From: Mucilaginibacter sp. | Lineage (GTDB): Bacteria; Bacteroidota; Bacteroidia; Sphingobacteriales; Sphingobacteriaceae | Assembly: GCF_028288225.1 (NCBI RefSeq) | Contig: NZ_JAQBOC010000004.1 | Coordinates: forward strand, 1 to 37,067 | Length of the DNA: 37,067 nt | Reading direction: 5' to 3' | Shown here: in pieces, positions 1-7,126 of the stretch | How the letters are laid out: each line of letters opens with the position of its first letter | How positions within the stretch are numbered: the stretch's first letter is position 1 | The notes under the pieces: model-generated | Databases searched by the model: none | Seen by the model: the letters and a program-made list of their open reading frames with translations, nothing else | Told to the model about the DNA's origin: nothing | Translations under genes and position numbers: made by a program

Positions 1-1
1 G

Positions 2-70
2 ATCCTACGAATGTTCTCCCTGGTAAAAAGAAGTGAATTGTATGTGGAAAACTATAAAAGAGCGGCATAG
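2..70 (+). CDS. Possible 3' end of an upstream gene (partial)
   Basis: An open frame enters from the window edge and ends at TAG 68-70. It would encode 22 residues ending in VENYKRAA, which has the look of a genuine protein tail. A competing frame starting at base 1 also stays open for 11 codons, ending with PGKKK and TGA at 34-36, so the frame cannot be decided here. No family can be named from so short a piece. Confidence 0.3.
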   Translation: MLRMFSLVKRSELYVENYKRAA

Positions 71-157
71 AAAACGGCTTTTTTAAAATAAATTTGGAAA
101 TGTATTAATCCTAGAATACAGGGCCAAAGAATTAAACGTTCTATGGCAAATGCCCAA

Positions 158-200
158 GCCCTGAAAGGGCGAAATACATCAGCGCAGGTCGAAGGCCTGC
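158..200. repeat. Two short palindromes upstream of the hydroxylase gene
   Basis: GCCCTGAAAGGGC (158-170) has 5-bp arms and a 3-nt loop; GCAGG/CCTGC at 184-200 forms a second hairpin with a 7-nt loop. They match in form the 13-nt mini-hairpins found near 29.2-30.6 kb and 34.06/36.2 kb. They lie 50-90 bp before the next start codon, so they could also shape the 5' leader. Dispersed REP-like repeat is the simpler reading. Confidence 0.6.
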
Positions 201-246
201 GAAAAATAAACCATTTGCTACTCCATCGATATGAATTAGGCGGCAC

Positions 247-1209
247 ATGACAATTTTACAAACAACCACAACCATCCTCATCTGCTGGATAATATTTATC
301 ATAGCATGGGAGCGGATCTCGCCATATAGAAAAGGCTTACCCTTTTTCAGGGATGGTTTTTGGGTGGATTTGGTTTGGTACACCATTATCCAAAGCTTTG
401 TGCTCAAAATTGTGATATTTGATTATATCATTTATCCAATTCAGCACCACATCAGCTGGCAGGGCCTTCAATTTTTTAGAAGCTGGACTGTAACCGAACA
501 GGTTTTGTTTTTCCTGGTAACGCATGATCTGTATATCTATCTCTTCCATCGTTTACAGCATTCCAGCAAAATATTGTGGCGCACGCATGAGGCTCATCAT
601 TCAGGTAAAGAGGTTGATTTTTTGGCAGGGTCACGCTCACACGCAATTGAGATCATCATTAACCAAACCATAGAGTTTGCACCGATAATTATACTTGGCG
701 CCGATCCTGCGGTTATCCCTGTAAAAGCGCTGCTTGATGCTATGTTCGGGATGTTTATCCATGCCAATATCAATGTTAAGCTAGGCAGGCTCAAATACAT
801 TTTCAATTCGCCCCAGCTGCATTTGTGGCACCATGCCAATTATCAGGAAGTTTTTCATGCCAATTTCTCGACCAAATTTGCCGTTTGGGATTATATTTTT
901 GGCACCGCATATGACCCCGGTTATAAGCCGGGTAACCAGCCCGAAAACTGGGGCTTATATTATGACTACCCCAAAGATTATTTTTTACAGCATGCGTTTT
1001 CGGTGAAGCGATTTGACGAGAAGAGCTTACTGAAATATAAATGGTTCAGGCTTTATTATGAGTTAAGGCCAACCTTTATCTTCAAAATAAAGAAGCTTTT
1101 GAGACTAAATAAAAGAGCAAGCATTGTCAACATGCATCAGCATGAGGACTTGCAAACTGAATTATCGGATACTAATACGAGTGGGAATTTAATGTCATAC
1201 AATAAATAA
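247..1209 (+). CDS. Sterol desaturase / fatty acid hydroxylase family membrane protein
   Basis: A 320-residue membrane protein carrying the histidine clusters of the di-iron fatty acid hydroxylase superfamily (PF04116): HDLYIYLFHRLQH at about residues 98-110, HEAHH about ten residues later, and HLWHH near residue 195. These ligands bind two irons in enzymes that hydroxylate or desaturate lipids, sterols or carotenoids. Hydrophobic segments before and between the His boxes fit a multi-pass inner-membrane enzyme with a cytosolic active site. The substrate cannot be read from sequence. The SMR gene begins 10 bp downstream, so the two are probably cotranscribed. The C-terminal ~50 residues after the last membrane part are basic then polar and look unconserved. 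Confidence 0.88.
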   Translation: MTILQTTTTILICWIIFIIAWERISPYRKGLPFFRDGFWVDLVWYTIIQSFVLKIVIFDYIIYPIQHHISWQGLQFFRSWTVTEQVLFFLVTHDLYIYLFHRLQHSSKILWRTHEAHHSGKEVDFLAGSRSHAIEIIINQTIEFAPIIILGADPAVIPVKALLDAMFGMFIHANINVKLGRLKYIFNSPQLHLWHHANYQEVFHANFSTKFAVWDYIFGTAYDPGYKPGNQPENWGLYYDYPKDYFLQHAFSVKRFDEKSLLKYKWFRLYYELRPTFIFKIKKLLRLNKRASIVNMHQHEDLQTELSDTNTSGNLMSYNK

Positions 1210-1219
1210 ACTTAATCTA

Positions 1220-1597
1220 TTGGCCTGGATCTACTTATTATTAGCCGCCTGCTGCGAAACAACCTGGACTTTCTGTTTAAAGTTCATGAAATTCAGCGAC
1301 CTTAAAACGTTGAAGTTTATCAACTTTTTCAAGTGGCAGGGCGGACTGCCGGTACTCATCCCTTTCGCAGGTTATATTTTATTTGGCCTGGCAAACATTT
1401 ACTTATTTTCGTTAGCTATTAAGCAAATACCAACGGCCACAGCATTTGCCGTTTGGACAGCAATCACACTGATTTTTATAAAAATTGCTGAACTCGTATT
1501 TTTAGATCAGCGCATCTCGTGGATCGAAATATTTTTTATGCTGCTGATAATGGTCGGGATAATGGGTTTAAAAGTTTATTCCCTGCAAACCCAATGA
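1220..1597 (+). CDS. SMR-family (EmrE-like) small transporter
   Basis: A 125-residue protein with four hydrophobic segments. Its N-terminus IYLLLAACCETTWTFCLKF contains the membrane glutamate (Glu13) matching EmrE Glu14, which couples protons to substrate export. The later TAFAVWTAITLIF stretch corresponds to the conserved TM3 YAVWxG region, though the glycine is altered. The family exports cationic drugs or small metabolites such as guanidinium, or acts on polyamines; the substrate is unknown here. The start is TTG at 1220: the only upstream codons before the in-frame stop at 1190-1192 include no ATG or GTG, and the TM1 motif needs this start. It lies 10 bp after the hydroxylase stop, suggesting a two-gene operon. 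The stop codon lies inside the arm of a perfect hairpin. Confidence 0.85.
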   Translation: MAWIYLLLAACCETTWTFCLKFMKFSDLKTLKFINFFKWQGGLPVLIPFAGYILFGLANIYLFSLAIKQIPTATAFAVWTAITLIFIKIAELVFLDQRISWIEIFFMLLIMVGIMGLKVYSLQTQ

Positions 1598-1637
1598 TTT
1601 AGATTCACGAATTTTAAACTTGGTAAATCTAAATCAT
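1594..1637. terminator. Perfect 12-bp hairpin between convergent genes
   Basis: ATGATTTAGATT (1594-1605) pairs perfectly with AATCTAAATCAT (1626-1637) across a 20-nt loop. It overlaps the TGA stop of the SMR gene and sits before the convergent M56 peptidase gene, so it may end transcripts from either side. It is AT-rich and lacks a clear U-tract, so it may act mainly by protecting the 3' end. Confidence 0.5.
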
Positions 1638-1714
1638 TCTATTATAAAATTCCCCTTCAGGCGGCCGTATACTTTTATAAAAAATTGCGCATACACGGTA
1701 GCCTTCGCCGGGCT

Positions 1715-3898
1715 CTAATTATGATTGCTATAATGCCAGTTCACTTTATCCCCGGGCTTTTTCACGAATTTTTTGAGGATCTTCTGATGAACGGCTTCAG
1801 GTTGTTTTACACCATCAACCTCAAGGGAATTATTAGAAATATTTATATCAAAGTTGTCCTTATCCTTGATAATACCAGCCTTTATTAATTCATTGGTAGC
1901 TTCAATAAATGATGTATCAGGCTTAACCGGAGGTAAAGGCGCCATTGGCGCTATGAGTGGCAGTGCATTCACTCTTGTTAATGGAGCATGAGCTGCGGGA
2001 GCTACAGGTGTTGCCATAGCCGCAATTTTTGGTGCGGGAGAAACAGTTGCTGTAAGTGCCGCTGATGGTGCAACCATTGCTATTACATTTGGGGTGGGTG
2101 TTACAAGTACCGGTGCTTTTACGCCCTGCAAGCCTGCCGGTGGCATGGGCGGTGCTGGTGGTGCAACCATTGCTATTAAATTGGGGGCCCGCGTTGCAGG
2201 CACCGATGCCTTTACTCCTTGCAAGCCTGCTGGTGGCAGAGGCGGTGCCGCTGGCGCAACCATTACTATTGCATTTGGCGCGGGCGTTGCAGGTGCTTTT
2301 ACTCCTTGTAAGCCTACTGGCGGTACAGGTGGCGCTGGGGCTACAGCGGCTACTTCCTTATATTCTTTTAGCAATTGGTTAATTTTTGTCTGATACTGAC
2401 TTACGGGCGCCTGCACAGCATTTACATATAATGTTTCAACCTTATTATGATCCATATTAAACTGGTATAAAACACCCTCGCGTTTAAATAAGTATGCTTT
2501 TTGAGTTTTTCCGTTTTTCGATATTATAGTCTGCATAGTGGTGCCATCGTCAAAATCGGCCGGGTTATAAATTTTAGTTTTCAGGTTTAATGTTGTATCA
2601 CCTGTAACCTGTTGCTCTTTTACTTTTGCATTTTCCTTTAACAACGCATCAATTTGCGGGCGATGTTTAACTACCTGGTTATCCGGTATTTTTTTGCCGT
2701 TGATGGACAGATCACTTATTTTGGAATCCGTTTTGTTAAATTTATAGGTATTATTATTGTCGGTTTTAAAAAAATAGGCAACTTTGGGATCAACAGTAAC
2801 AGTATGTTGTTTAGTCTGCTTAACGTTTGCGGTTGTTTTTTTAACCGGATCTTTTGCCGAAAATGCCACTGTGAACAGTCCGGCGGTTACCATACAAATG
2901 GTAAGCAATGTTTTTTCCATGATATTTAATGATTGATTATGATTGTTAACTATCCTTTTTACCCGGTTTAGCAGCTTGCTTTTATTGCCGGTTAGCGCCA
3001 TGCTTAAGCCTGGTGTAAGCAGCTGGTACTCCTGGCAGCTTAACAGCGCCTGTACATAATTTGCCTTGCTGCCTGCCTGTTTAAGCGCTATATCATCGCA
3101 GCAGTTTTCCCGTTCAGCTTTAATAAGCTGCGAGATCCACAACACTGCCGGGTTAAAAAAGAACACGATCTCCATAAAGCTTTGCACCAGGTTTACCAGG
3201 TAATCCCTGCGGCGAATGTGCGCCAGCTCATGAATTAATATAGCCTCAACCTCATCGGCGCTTAATGCGTTTATAAAGCCCACCGGGATTAGTATAAGAG
3301 GTTTTAAATGCCCTATAACCATCGGGACCTTAGCAATGCCAGATTCCACCAGCTTTATGGCCTGCCTTATTTTAAGCTGTCTGGATAAATACGCTACCCT
3401 GCCTTCCCAATATTTACTTACAGCGTAAGTATTTGTATGCTTTAGATGATAAACTTCGTAGCCGCCGACCGCCAGCTTAATGCTTTTGGCGCAGATAATT
3501 AAAAACCATATTAATACGATGGTATTGCAATGCGCATTTAAGTAACCAATAAGTGTATCGGTAATGTTTTGTTTATTAATATAGTTAGCCTGAACTGCCG
3601 GGGCCTGTAATTCAACTTGCGAATTAACGGCCGTATTGCCGCCTTTGTAAACTAAGTGACTGGTTTGTGCCGATTGCAGTTGCCAGAAAAATGTAAATAT
3701 CGTGCCGACGGAAAACAGCAGCATCGCACCAATTAGCAGGTTATACCTAAGTGCAGCACTTAACTTTTTGGTGAAAATTATGATCAAGCCACCTGCAAGC
3801 GCAAGCAAAATGCCCTGCCACAGTGAATGTATTAACGTATTGCCTAAAGCCTTTGTTAGCTGATCGGTTAGCAGGCTGCCTGTTGTTAAAGTTTCCAT
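1715..3898 (-). CDS. BlaR1/MecR1-like M56 family membrane metallopeptidase
   Basis: A 727-residue protein of the BlaR1/MecR1 type. Hydrophobic helices lie at roughly residues 15-42, 53-73 and 105-130. A cytosolic zinc-peptidase motif HELAH (near residue 222) is followed by the conserved ERENCCDDIAL segment, and another helix lies near residues 330-350. In characterised relatives, ligand sensing by the external domain activates the protease, which inactivates the partner repressor BlaI/MecI. The external domain here is not a penicillin-binding domain. It consists of two short repeated modules and a proline/alanine-rich section (about residues 519-608) with three copies of PPxPPxGLQGVKA. The gene follows blaI with a 24-bp gap on the same strand. 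Beta-lactam sensing should not be assumed; a cell-envelope signal is likelier. Confidence 0.9.
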   Translation of the reverse strand: METLTTGSLLTDQLTKALGNTLIHSLWQGILLALAGGLIIIFTKKLSAALRYNLLIGAMLLFSVGTIFTFFWQLQSAQTSHLVYKGGNTAVNSQVELQAPAVQANYINKQNITDTLIGYLNAHCNTIVLIWFLIICAKSIKLAVGGYEVYHLKHTNTYAVSKYWEGRVAYLSRQLKIRQAIKLVESGIAKVPMVIGHLKPLILIPVGFINALSADEVEAILIHELAHIRRRDYLVNLVQSFMEIVFFFNPAVLWISQLIKAERENCCDDIALKQAGSKANYVQALLSCQEYQLLTPGLSMALTGNKSKLLNRVKRIVNNHNQSLNIMEKTLLTICMVTAGLFTVAFSAKDPVKKTTANVKQTKQHTVTVDPKVAYFFKTDNNNTYKFNKTDSKISDLSINGKKIPDNQVVKHRPQIDALLKENAKVKEQQVTGDTTLNLKTKIYNPADFDDGTTMQTIISKNGKTQKAYLFKREGVLYQFNMDHNKVETLYVNAVQAPVSQYQTKINQLLKEYKEVAAVAPAPPVPPVGLQGVKAPATPAPNAIVMVAPAAPPLPPAGLQGVKASVPATRAPNLIAMVAPPAPPMPPAGLQGVKAPVLVTPTPNVIAMVAPSAALTATVSPAPKIAAMATPVAPAAHAPLTRVNALPLIAPMAPLPPVKPDTSFIEATNELIKAGIIKDKDNFDINISNNSLEVDGVKQPEAVHQKILKKFVKKPGDKVNWHYSNHN
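2074..2343 (-). repeat. Three in-gene tandem repeats in the M56 peptidase tail
   Basis: Three direct copies of about 84, 93 and 93 bp encode 28, 31 and 31 residues. Each begins with VAP, contains PPxPPxGLQGVKA and ends in APN/TPN-x-IxM. All length changes are multiples of three. Two further degraded copies without GLQGVKA follow toward the C-terminus. The copy number is likely variable between strains. Confidence 0.85.
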
Positions 3899-3922
3899 AT
3901 CGGTTAAGTTAAAACCTGGTTA

Positions 3923-4321
3923 TTATTCTTTATCTAATTTGTTCAGCAACTCTTTTATTGCCTTTATATCTTCTTTGGATGCCTGGTTGTTGCCCAATAC
4001 CTGCATCACCAGGCTGCCTGCCGACCCTTTGTACATGGAATCGACAAATTTATTCAGCAAGTGGTTTTTGGTTTTTTGTTCTTCCTCAACCACTATGTAT
4101 ATATGCTTCATCTGGCTCTCATCCCGTTTCAATATTTCTTTCTCAACCATAATCTGCATCAGTTTTAAGGTTGATGTATAGTTAACATCCTTCTGCTCAT
4201 TCAGCCTGTCGTTCACAAACCTTACGGTTGAAGGGCCATGCTCCCACAGTACCTGCAGGATCTCCAGTTCTGATTTTGTGGGATCAAATTTGCGGCTGTT
4301 TTTTTCTTGTTCTGAAATCAT
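3923..4321 (-). CDS. BlaI/MecI/CopY family transcriptional repressor
   Basis: A 132-residue winged-helix repressor of the Penicillinase_R family (PF03965). The opening PTKSELEILQVLWEHGPSTVRFV is the classic first helix pair, followed by the recognition region (YTSTLKLMQIMVEKEILKR) and a C-terminal dimer helix with EDIKAIKELLNKL. Members bind palindromic operators as dimers and are cleaved or inactivated by the M56 peptidase encoded 24 bp downstream. The ATG at 4319-4321 is the only possible start before the conserved region. It lies only 4 nt after the -7 box of its own promoter, so the mRNA is probably leaderless. A perfect palindrome in that promoter suggests autorepression. Confidence 0.93.
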   Translation of the reverse strand: MISEQEKNSRKFDPTKSELEILQVLWEHGPSTVRFVNDRLNEQKDVNYTSTLKLMQIMVEKEILKRDESQMKHIYIVVEEEQKTKNHLLNKFVDSMYKGSAGSLVMQVLGNNQASKEDIKAIKELLNKLDKE

Positions 4322-4325
4322 AATA

Positions 4326-4355
4326 CAAACATAGGAATAATTTCGTACGAAACAA
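4326..4355 (-). promoter_or_regulatory. blaI promoter with palindromic operator
   Basis: On the minus strand TTG (4355-4353), a 19-nt spacer and TATGTTTG (4333-4326) match the Bacteroidota primary-sigma promoter TTG-N17-23-TAnnTTTG. The spacer contains TTTCGTACGAAA at 4341-4352, a perfect 12-bp palindrome beside the -33 box, placed so that a bound dimer would block RNA polymerase. The match to the promoter is direct; assignment of the palindrome to BlaI is inference. Confidence 0.72.
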
Positions 4356-4424
4356 GCGACACCTTGATATTTTTTTGGAGAAAGGTGATTTTGGCATATT
4401 GTTGAGGCGGGTGATTTAACCGCG

Positions 4425-4465
4425 GAGGGCGCGGAGAAGGCACAGAGGCGCGGAGATTGAAAAAA
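4425..4465. repeat. CGCGGAG/CACAGAG short-period repeat
   Basis: The sequence accgcggagggcgcggag, followed by cacagaggcgcggag, repeats a 7-9-nt purine-rich unit. It belongs to the same loose family as the ACCACAGAGG element at 12.76-12.84 kb. It lies between the blaI promoter and the promoter of the 117-aa gene. Confidence 0.55.
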
Positions 4466-4482
4466 GATGCAATTTCGAACTT

Positions 4483-4513
4483 TTTGCTATCAATATTATC
4501 TTCTCTAAATTTG
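4483..4513 (+). promoter_or_regulatory. Bacteroidota-type promoter for the 117-aa gene
   Basis: TTTG (4483-4486), exactly 19 nt, then TAAATTTG (4506-4513): a full match to the Bacteroidota housekeeping promoter. Transcription would start near 4518-4521, giving a ~30-nt leader before ATG 4550. This supports the small downstream gene being expressed. Confidence 0.75.
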
Positions 4514-4549
4514 TTTTAGCTAAATAACGTCCACCTTTAATTATTACCT

Positions 4550-4903
4550 ATGGATATGGAATTAACCAAAAAAGAACGGAAAATCGCCCGGGAATTAATT
4601 GACAAAGGCATTGCAGAAGATTTTAAAAGAGAATTGCTGGAATTGGACGCCATTTTACAAAAATGGAAACAGGAGGGCGGTCATAACGGCGATTGTTTTT
4701 ATATTTTATATAGTAACGCAAGGGAGTTCAACAAATGGGTTGGATTGCGATATGGTAAAATATCCGGAAGGCAATATATTGATTTCTTAATTTATCAATT
4801 ATTAGATGGTTTGTATGACTCGGCTGAGCTGGACGAATTCAGGCCGGAGATAAAGGAGCATATTTTATTATGGGTTGAAAGACGGAAAAAGGACGAAAGT
4901 TAG
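4550..4903 (+). CDS. Hypothetical protein, 117 aa
   Basis: I do not recognise the family. The product is charged and soluble, with no signal peptide or membrane segment. Residues 5-50 look like a helical, Lys/Glu-rich stretch (KKERKIARELIDKGIAEDF), and a central YILYSNAREFNKWVGLRYG and a C-terminal HILLWVERRKKDE follow. A second in-frame ATG lies at codon 3. Its reality rests on a full-match promoter 37 bp upstream and an uninterrupted frame with sensible composition. Neighbours offer no functional hint: blaI is divergent and a repeat-filled gap follows. Confidence 0.7.
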   Translation: MDMELTKKERKIARELIDKGIAEDFKRELLELDAILQKWKQEGGHNGDCFYILYSNAREFNKWVGLRYGKISGRQYIDFLIYQLLDGLYDSAELDEFRPEIKEHILLWVERRKKDES

Positions 4904-4928
4904 AAACATGCAAAGCGGTATTATATAC

Positions 4929-4980
4929 TTTTTGTTCACGCAGGGTCTGTCATAGACCACCCTGTGCGATGCTTGTGGTG
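4929..4980 (+). repeat. Partial copy of the GCAGGGTC hairpin element
   Basis: This holds only the 5' hairpin and the following GATGCTTGTGGTG of the element at 4985-5141. It lies directly before the full copy, so the two are in tandem. One arm base differs (ACCACCCTG versus ACGACCCTG), weakening the stem. Confidence 0.8.
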
Positions 4981-4984
4981 AAAT

Positions 4985-5141
4985 TTTTGTCCCCGCAGGG
5001 TCTGTCATAGACGACCCTGCTCGATGCTTGTGGTGAATTGAAACTTATTGCAATGGATAAGCCCGGATGGATCCACTGGGATATTCCTCCGAAAAAGCCT
5101 AATACAACGCAGGGGCCGCTATACGAGACCTTGCGGAAACG
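4985..5141 (+). repeat. ~155-bp hairpin-bounded repeat, copy A
   Basis: It begins with a hairpin GCAGGGTC-10 nt-GACCCTGC and ends with a related one (GCAGGGGC...GACCTTGC), with about 100 bp between that includes TTGAAACTTATTGCAATGG. A second copy lies at 5518-5676 in the same orientation with scattered base differences throughout. Both ends carry hairpins of equal length (26 nt), resembling a bounded REP pair or a small non-autonomous element. A 43-codon frame (5053-5184) crosses this copy but is stopped at codon 6 in copy B, so it is not counted as a gene. Confidence 0.85.
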
Positions 5142-5286
5142 GAAGCGATACTTTGATATTTTTTTATTTTTAAAAAAAATATGATTTTGGCATATAATTA
5201 GGGTAGTGGAATAAATTTTTACTTCCCTTAATAATTGTTTTAATTTAATAATTTTAAAACATTATAATTACAACTATAACATAACG

Positions 5287-5517
5287 ATGACTAAAAAAAC
5301 CAATAGCGATAAAATGCCTGAACTGGTCTCGGCATATGAATTTGCTGAAAGAAGGGATGTGGCGAATACAGCGGTATATGCTAAGATTGCAAAGGGAGAT
5401 ATACTCACAGTTACTATCGGCAAGCACAAGTATATCGATTGGGAGTTATTTAAGCATGTTACTTTCCCTATGGCTGAAAAAAGGAAAGCCAAAAAAGCAG
5501 CAGAAAACAATTTATAA
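5287..5517 (+). CDS. Small putative DNA-binding protein, 76 aa
   Basis: A 76-residue basic protein. LVSAYEFAERRDVANTAVYAKIAKGDILTVTIGKHKYIDWELF resembles the helix-turn-helix and wing of MerR/excisionase-like small proteins, in which a first helix pair is followed by an xxxG-hairpin that contacts DNA and a (Y/F)IDxxxF segment. A lysine-rich tail (EKRKAKKAAENN) follows. Homology is inferred from pattern only. It stands alone between two copies of a ~155-bp hairpin element, with no integrase or transposase beside it. It might be the regulator of a lost mobile unit or a cargo gene between repeats. Confidence 0.68.
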   Translation: MTKKTNSDKMPELVSAYEFAERRDVANTAVYAKIAKGDILTVTIGKHKYIDWELFKHVTFPMAEKRKAKKAAENNL

Positions 5518-5676
5518 TTTTTTGTCCACGCAGGGTCTGTCATAGACGACCCTGCGCGATGTTTCTGGTAAGTTGAAACTTATTGCAATGGATAAGCCTG
5601 AATGAATCCGCTGCGGTATTCCTCCAAAGAAGCCTGATACAACGCAAGGTCCGCTATGCAAGACCCTGCGGAAACG
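5518..5676 (+). repeat. ~155-bp hairpin-bounded repeat, copy B
   Basis: This is the second full copy of the element at 4985-5141, in direct orientation. Its 5' hairpin is GCAGGGTC/GACCCTGC and its 3' hairpin GCAAGGTC/GACCCTGC. It begins right at the stop codon of the 76-aa gene and ends at the A-run of the amidohydrolase terminator. With copy A it exactly brackets the small HTH-like gene. Confidence 0.85.
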
Positions 5677-5715
5677 AAAAAAAATAGCGATGAGCTTTTC
5701 AACCCATCGCTATTT
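5677..5715 (-). terminator. Rho-independent terminator of the amidohydrolase operon
   Basis: On the minus strand AAATAGCGATG (5715-5705) pairs perfectly with CATCGCTATTT (5692-5682) around a 12-nt loop. It is followed by a run of eight T. It begins 20 bp past the stop codon of the 438-residue amidohydrolase gene. Confidence 0.9.
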
Positions 5716-5734
5716 GAATGCAGAAAGCTAATGC

Positions 5735-7051
5735 TTACAAATTAGCCTTTACGCCATATTTTTCAGCAAATTTCCGGTACAATTGTTTGTGCAGGTTATC
5801 AAGGTTGATATTCCGGCCTTGTATAAATGCGTTATCAACATCAATGCTGATCATATCCAGTGCATCGCCTTTGGAGATAAACAGGTTGGCATCTTTTCCA
5901 ACTTCCAATGTTCCGGTGGTTTTATCAATGCCTAAGATTTTTGCATTGTTTAGGGTGATCATTGAAATAGCCTGCTCTTTGGTTAAGCCGTAACCTACAG
6001 CCTCGCCTGCTTCAAATGGCAGGTTGCGCTGGCGCCAGAAACCTATGCCGGTTAAGCCGTATAATACACCTGCATCCTGCAGCATTTTAGGCAGCTTGTA
6101 TGGCAGGTAAACATCGTCCTCTTCTTTATCAGGCACCCGCTGTGTTTCCTTTAATATTACAGGTACGTTGTTGTCTTTCAGTACGTCGGTAACCAGGTAC
6201 GACTCATTGCCACCTACAATTACTACCTGCATGCCCATCTTTTTACCAAAGTTTACTGCCTGTACAATTTCTTTGGCTCCTTCGGCATTTACAAATAGTT
6301 TTTTGGTGCCATTAAAAAGGCCCTTCATTGCCTCCAGGCGGATATTGGTTACCCCTGGTTTTGCAATTTCAGCATATGCTTTGGCTTCGTTAAATAGATT
6401 TTCAATAGCAGTAATGGCTTTTTGTGCCCGCTCTGCCGGAGATTCCTGCGGAACGCCCGGCGTTGGAACGCCTCTTCTGCGAGCCTGCACCCTGGCCACC
6501 GGCCATGTTAAATGGATCCCAATATCAGTTTTATAAGCCGCATCCTGCCAGTTCCAGGCATCAAGCTGCACTACTGATGATTGTCCCGAAATAGTACCCC
6601 CGTTTGGCGTAGGCTGTGCCAGTAAAATACCGTTTGAGCGCACAGTCGGGATCACCTTTGAATCTGTGTTGAAAGCTACAATTGAGCGCACGTTGGGGTT
6701 CAGGTCGCCGGTTTCTTCATCGTCAACCGTTCCGCGGGCTCCTTCTTCAATCTCAACCAATCCAAGGGTTGTAATAGGACAAATAAAGCCGGGGTATACC
6801 TGTTTGCCTGTGGCATCAATAACATCGGCCCCTGCTGCATTAGCCGCCGTGCCTTCTCCTAAGGCGGTTATTTTACCTTTATCAAAAGCTACATAGCCAT
6901 TGGTTATTACCTGGCCGTTGCCCACATGAATGGTACCGCCCTTTATAATAATGGGTTTTGATTGTGCTTTGGCAGGCAAAATAGTTGCCTGTCCGTATGT
7001 AAGGATAGTGCTAAGCAATAATCCTCCAAAAATTAAAAATATCTTGTTCAT
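5735..7051 (-). CDS. Exported amidohydrolase-fold protein lacking the HxH site
   Basis: A 438-residue protein of the amidohydrolase/imidazolonepropionase-like group with an N-terminal signal peptide (MNKIFLIFGGLLLSTILTYGQA), so it probably acts in the periplasm. The small beta-sandwich (IIIKGGTIHVGNGQVITNGYV) leads to VYPGFICPITTLGLVEI near residue 90. At this place active relatives carry PGFIDxHxH, so both metal-binding histidines are missing. The C-terminal signature LTKEQAISMITLNNAKILGI with GTLEVGKDANLFI is intact. It follows the 1,015-residue two-domain amidohydrolase with a 75-bp gap and shares its terminator, so the two may form a complex. Either it is a non-catalytic partner or it uses a different site. 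Confidence 0.85.
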   Translation of the reverse strand: MNKIFLIFGGLLLSTILTYGQATILPAKAQSKPIIIKGGTIHVGNGQVITNGYVAFDKGKITALGEGTAANAAGADVIDATGKQVYPGFICPITTLGLVEIEEGARGTVDDEETGDLNPNVRSIVAFNTDSKVIPTVRSNGILLAQPTPNGGTISGQSSVVQLDAWNWQDAAYKTDIGIHLTWPVARVQARRRGVPTPGVPQESPAERAQKAITAIENLFNEAKAYAEIAKPGVTNIRLEAMKGLFNGTKKLFVNAEGAKEIVQAVNFGKKMGMQVVIVGGNESYLVTDVLKDNNVPVILKETQRVPDKEEDDVYLPYKLPKMLQDAGVLYGLTGIGFWRQRNLPFEAGEAVGYGLTKEQAISMITLNNAKILGIDKTTGTLEVGKDANLFISKGDALDMISIDVDNAFIQGRNINLDNLHKQLYRKFAEKYGVKANL

Positions 7052-7126
7052 TTTATACCTCTTTAATTAGTTAACCAGATATAGCATCCGCACATTTTCT
7101 TATCAGCATATCCGCACATCTGTTAA

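Noticed and set aside
2056..2393. Long open frames opposite the M56 peptidase tail
   Set aside because: They are created by the Pro/Ala-rich tandem repeats on the other strand and show no protein family character.
1715..4321. Beta-lactam resistance sensing locus
   Set aside because: The M56 protein lacks a penicillin-binding sensor domain and no beta-lactamase gene is adjacent.
5053..5184. 43-codon frame beginning MDKPGWIHWDIPPKK within repeat copy A
   Set aside because: The second copy of the repeat has a stop at codon 6 and other changes that do not preserve the protein, so it is not under coding selection.
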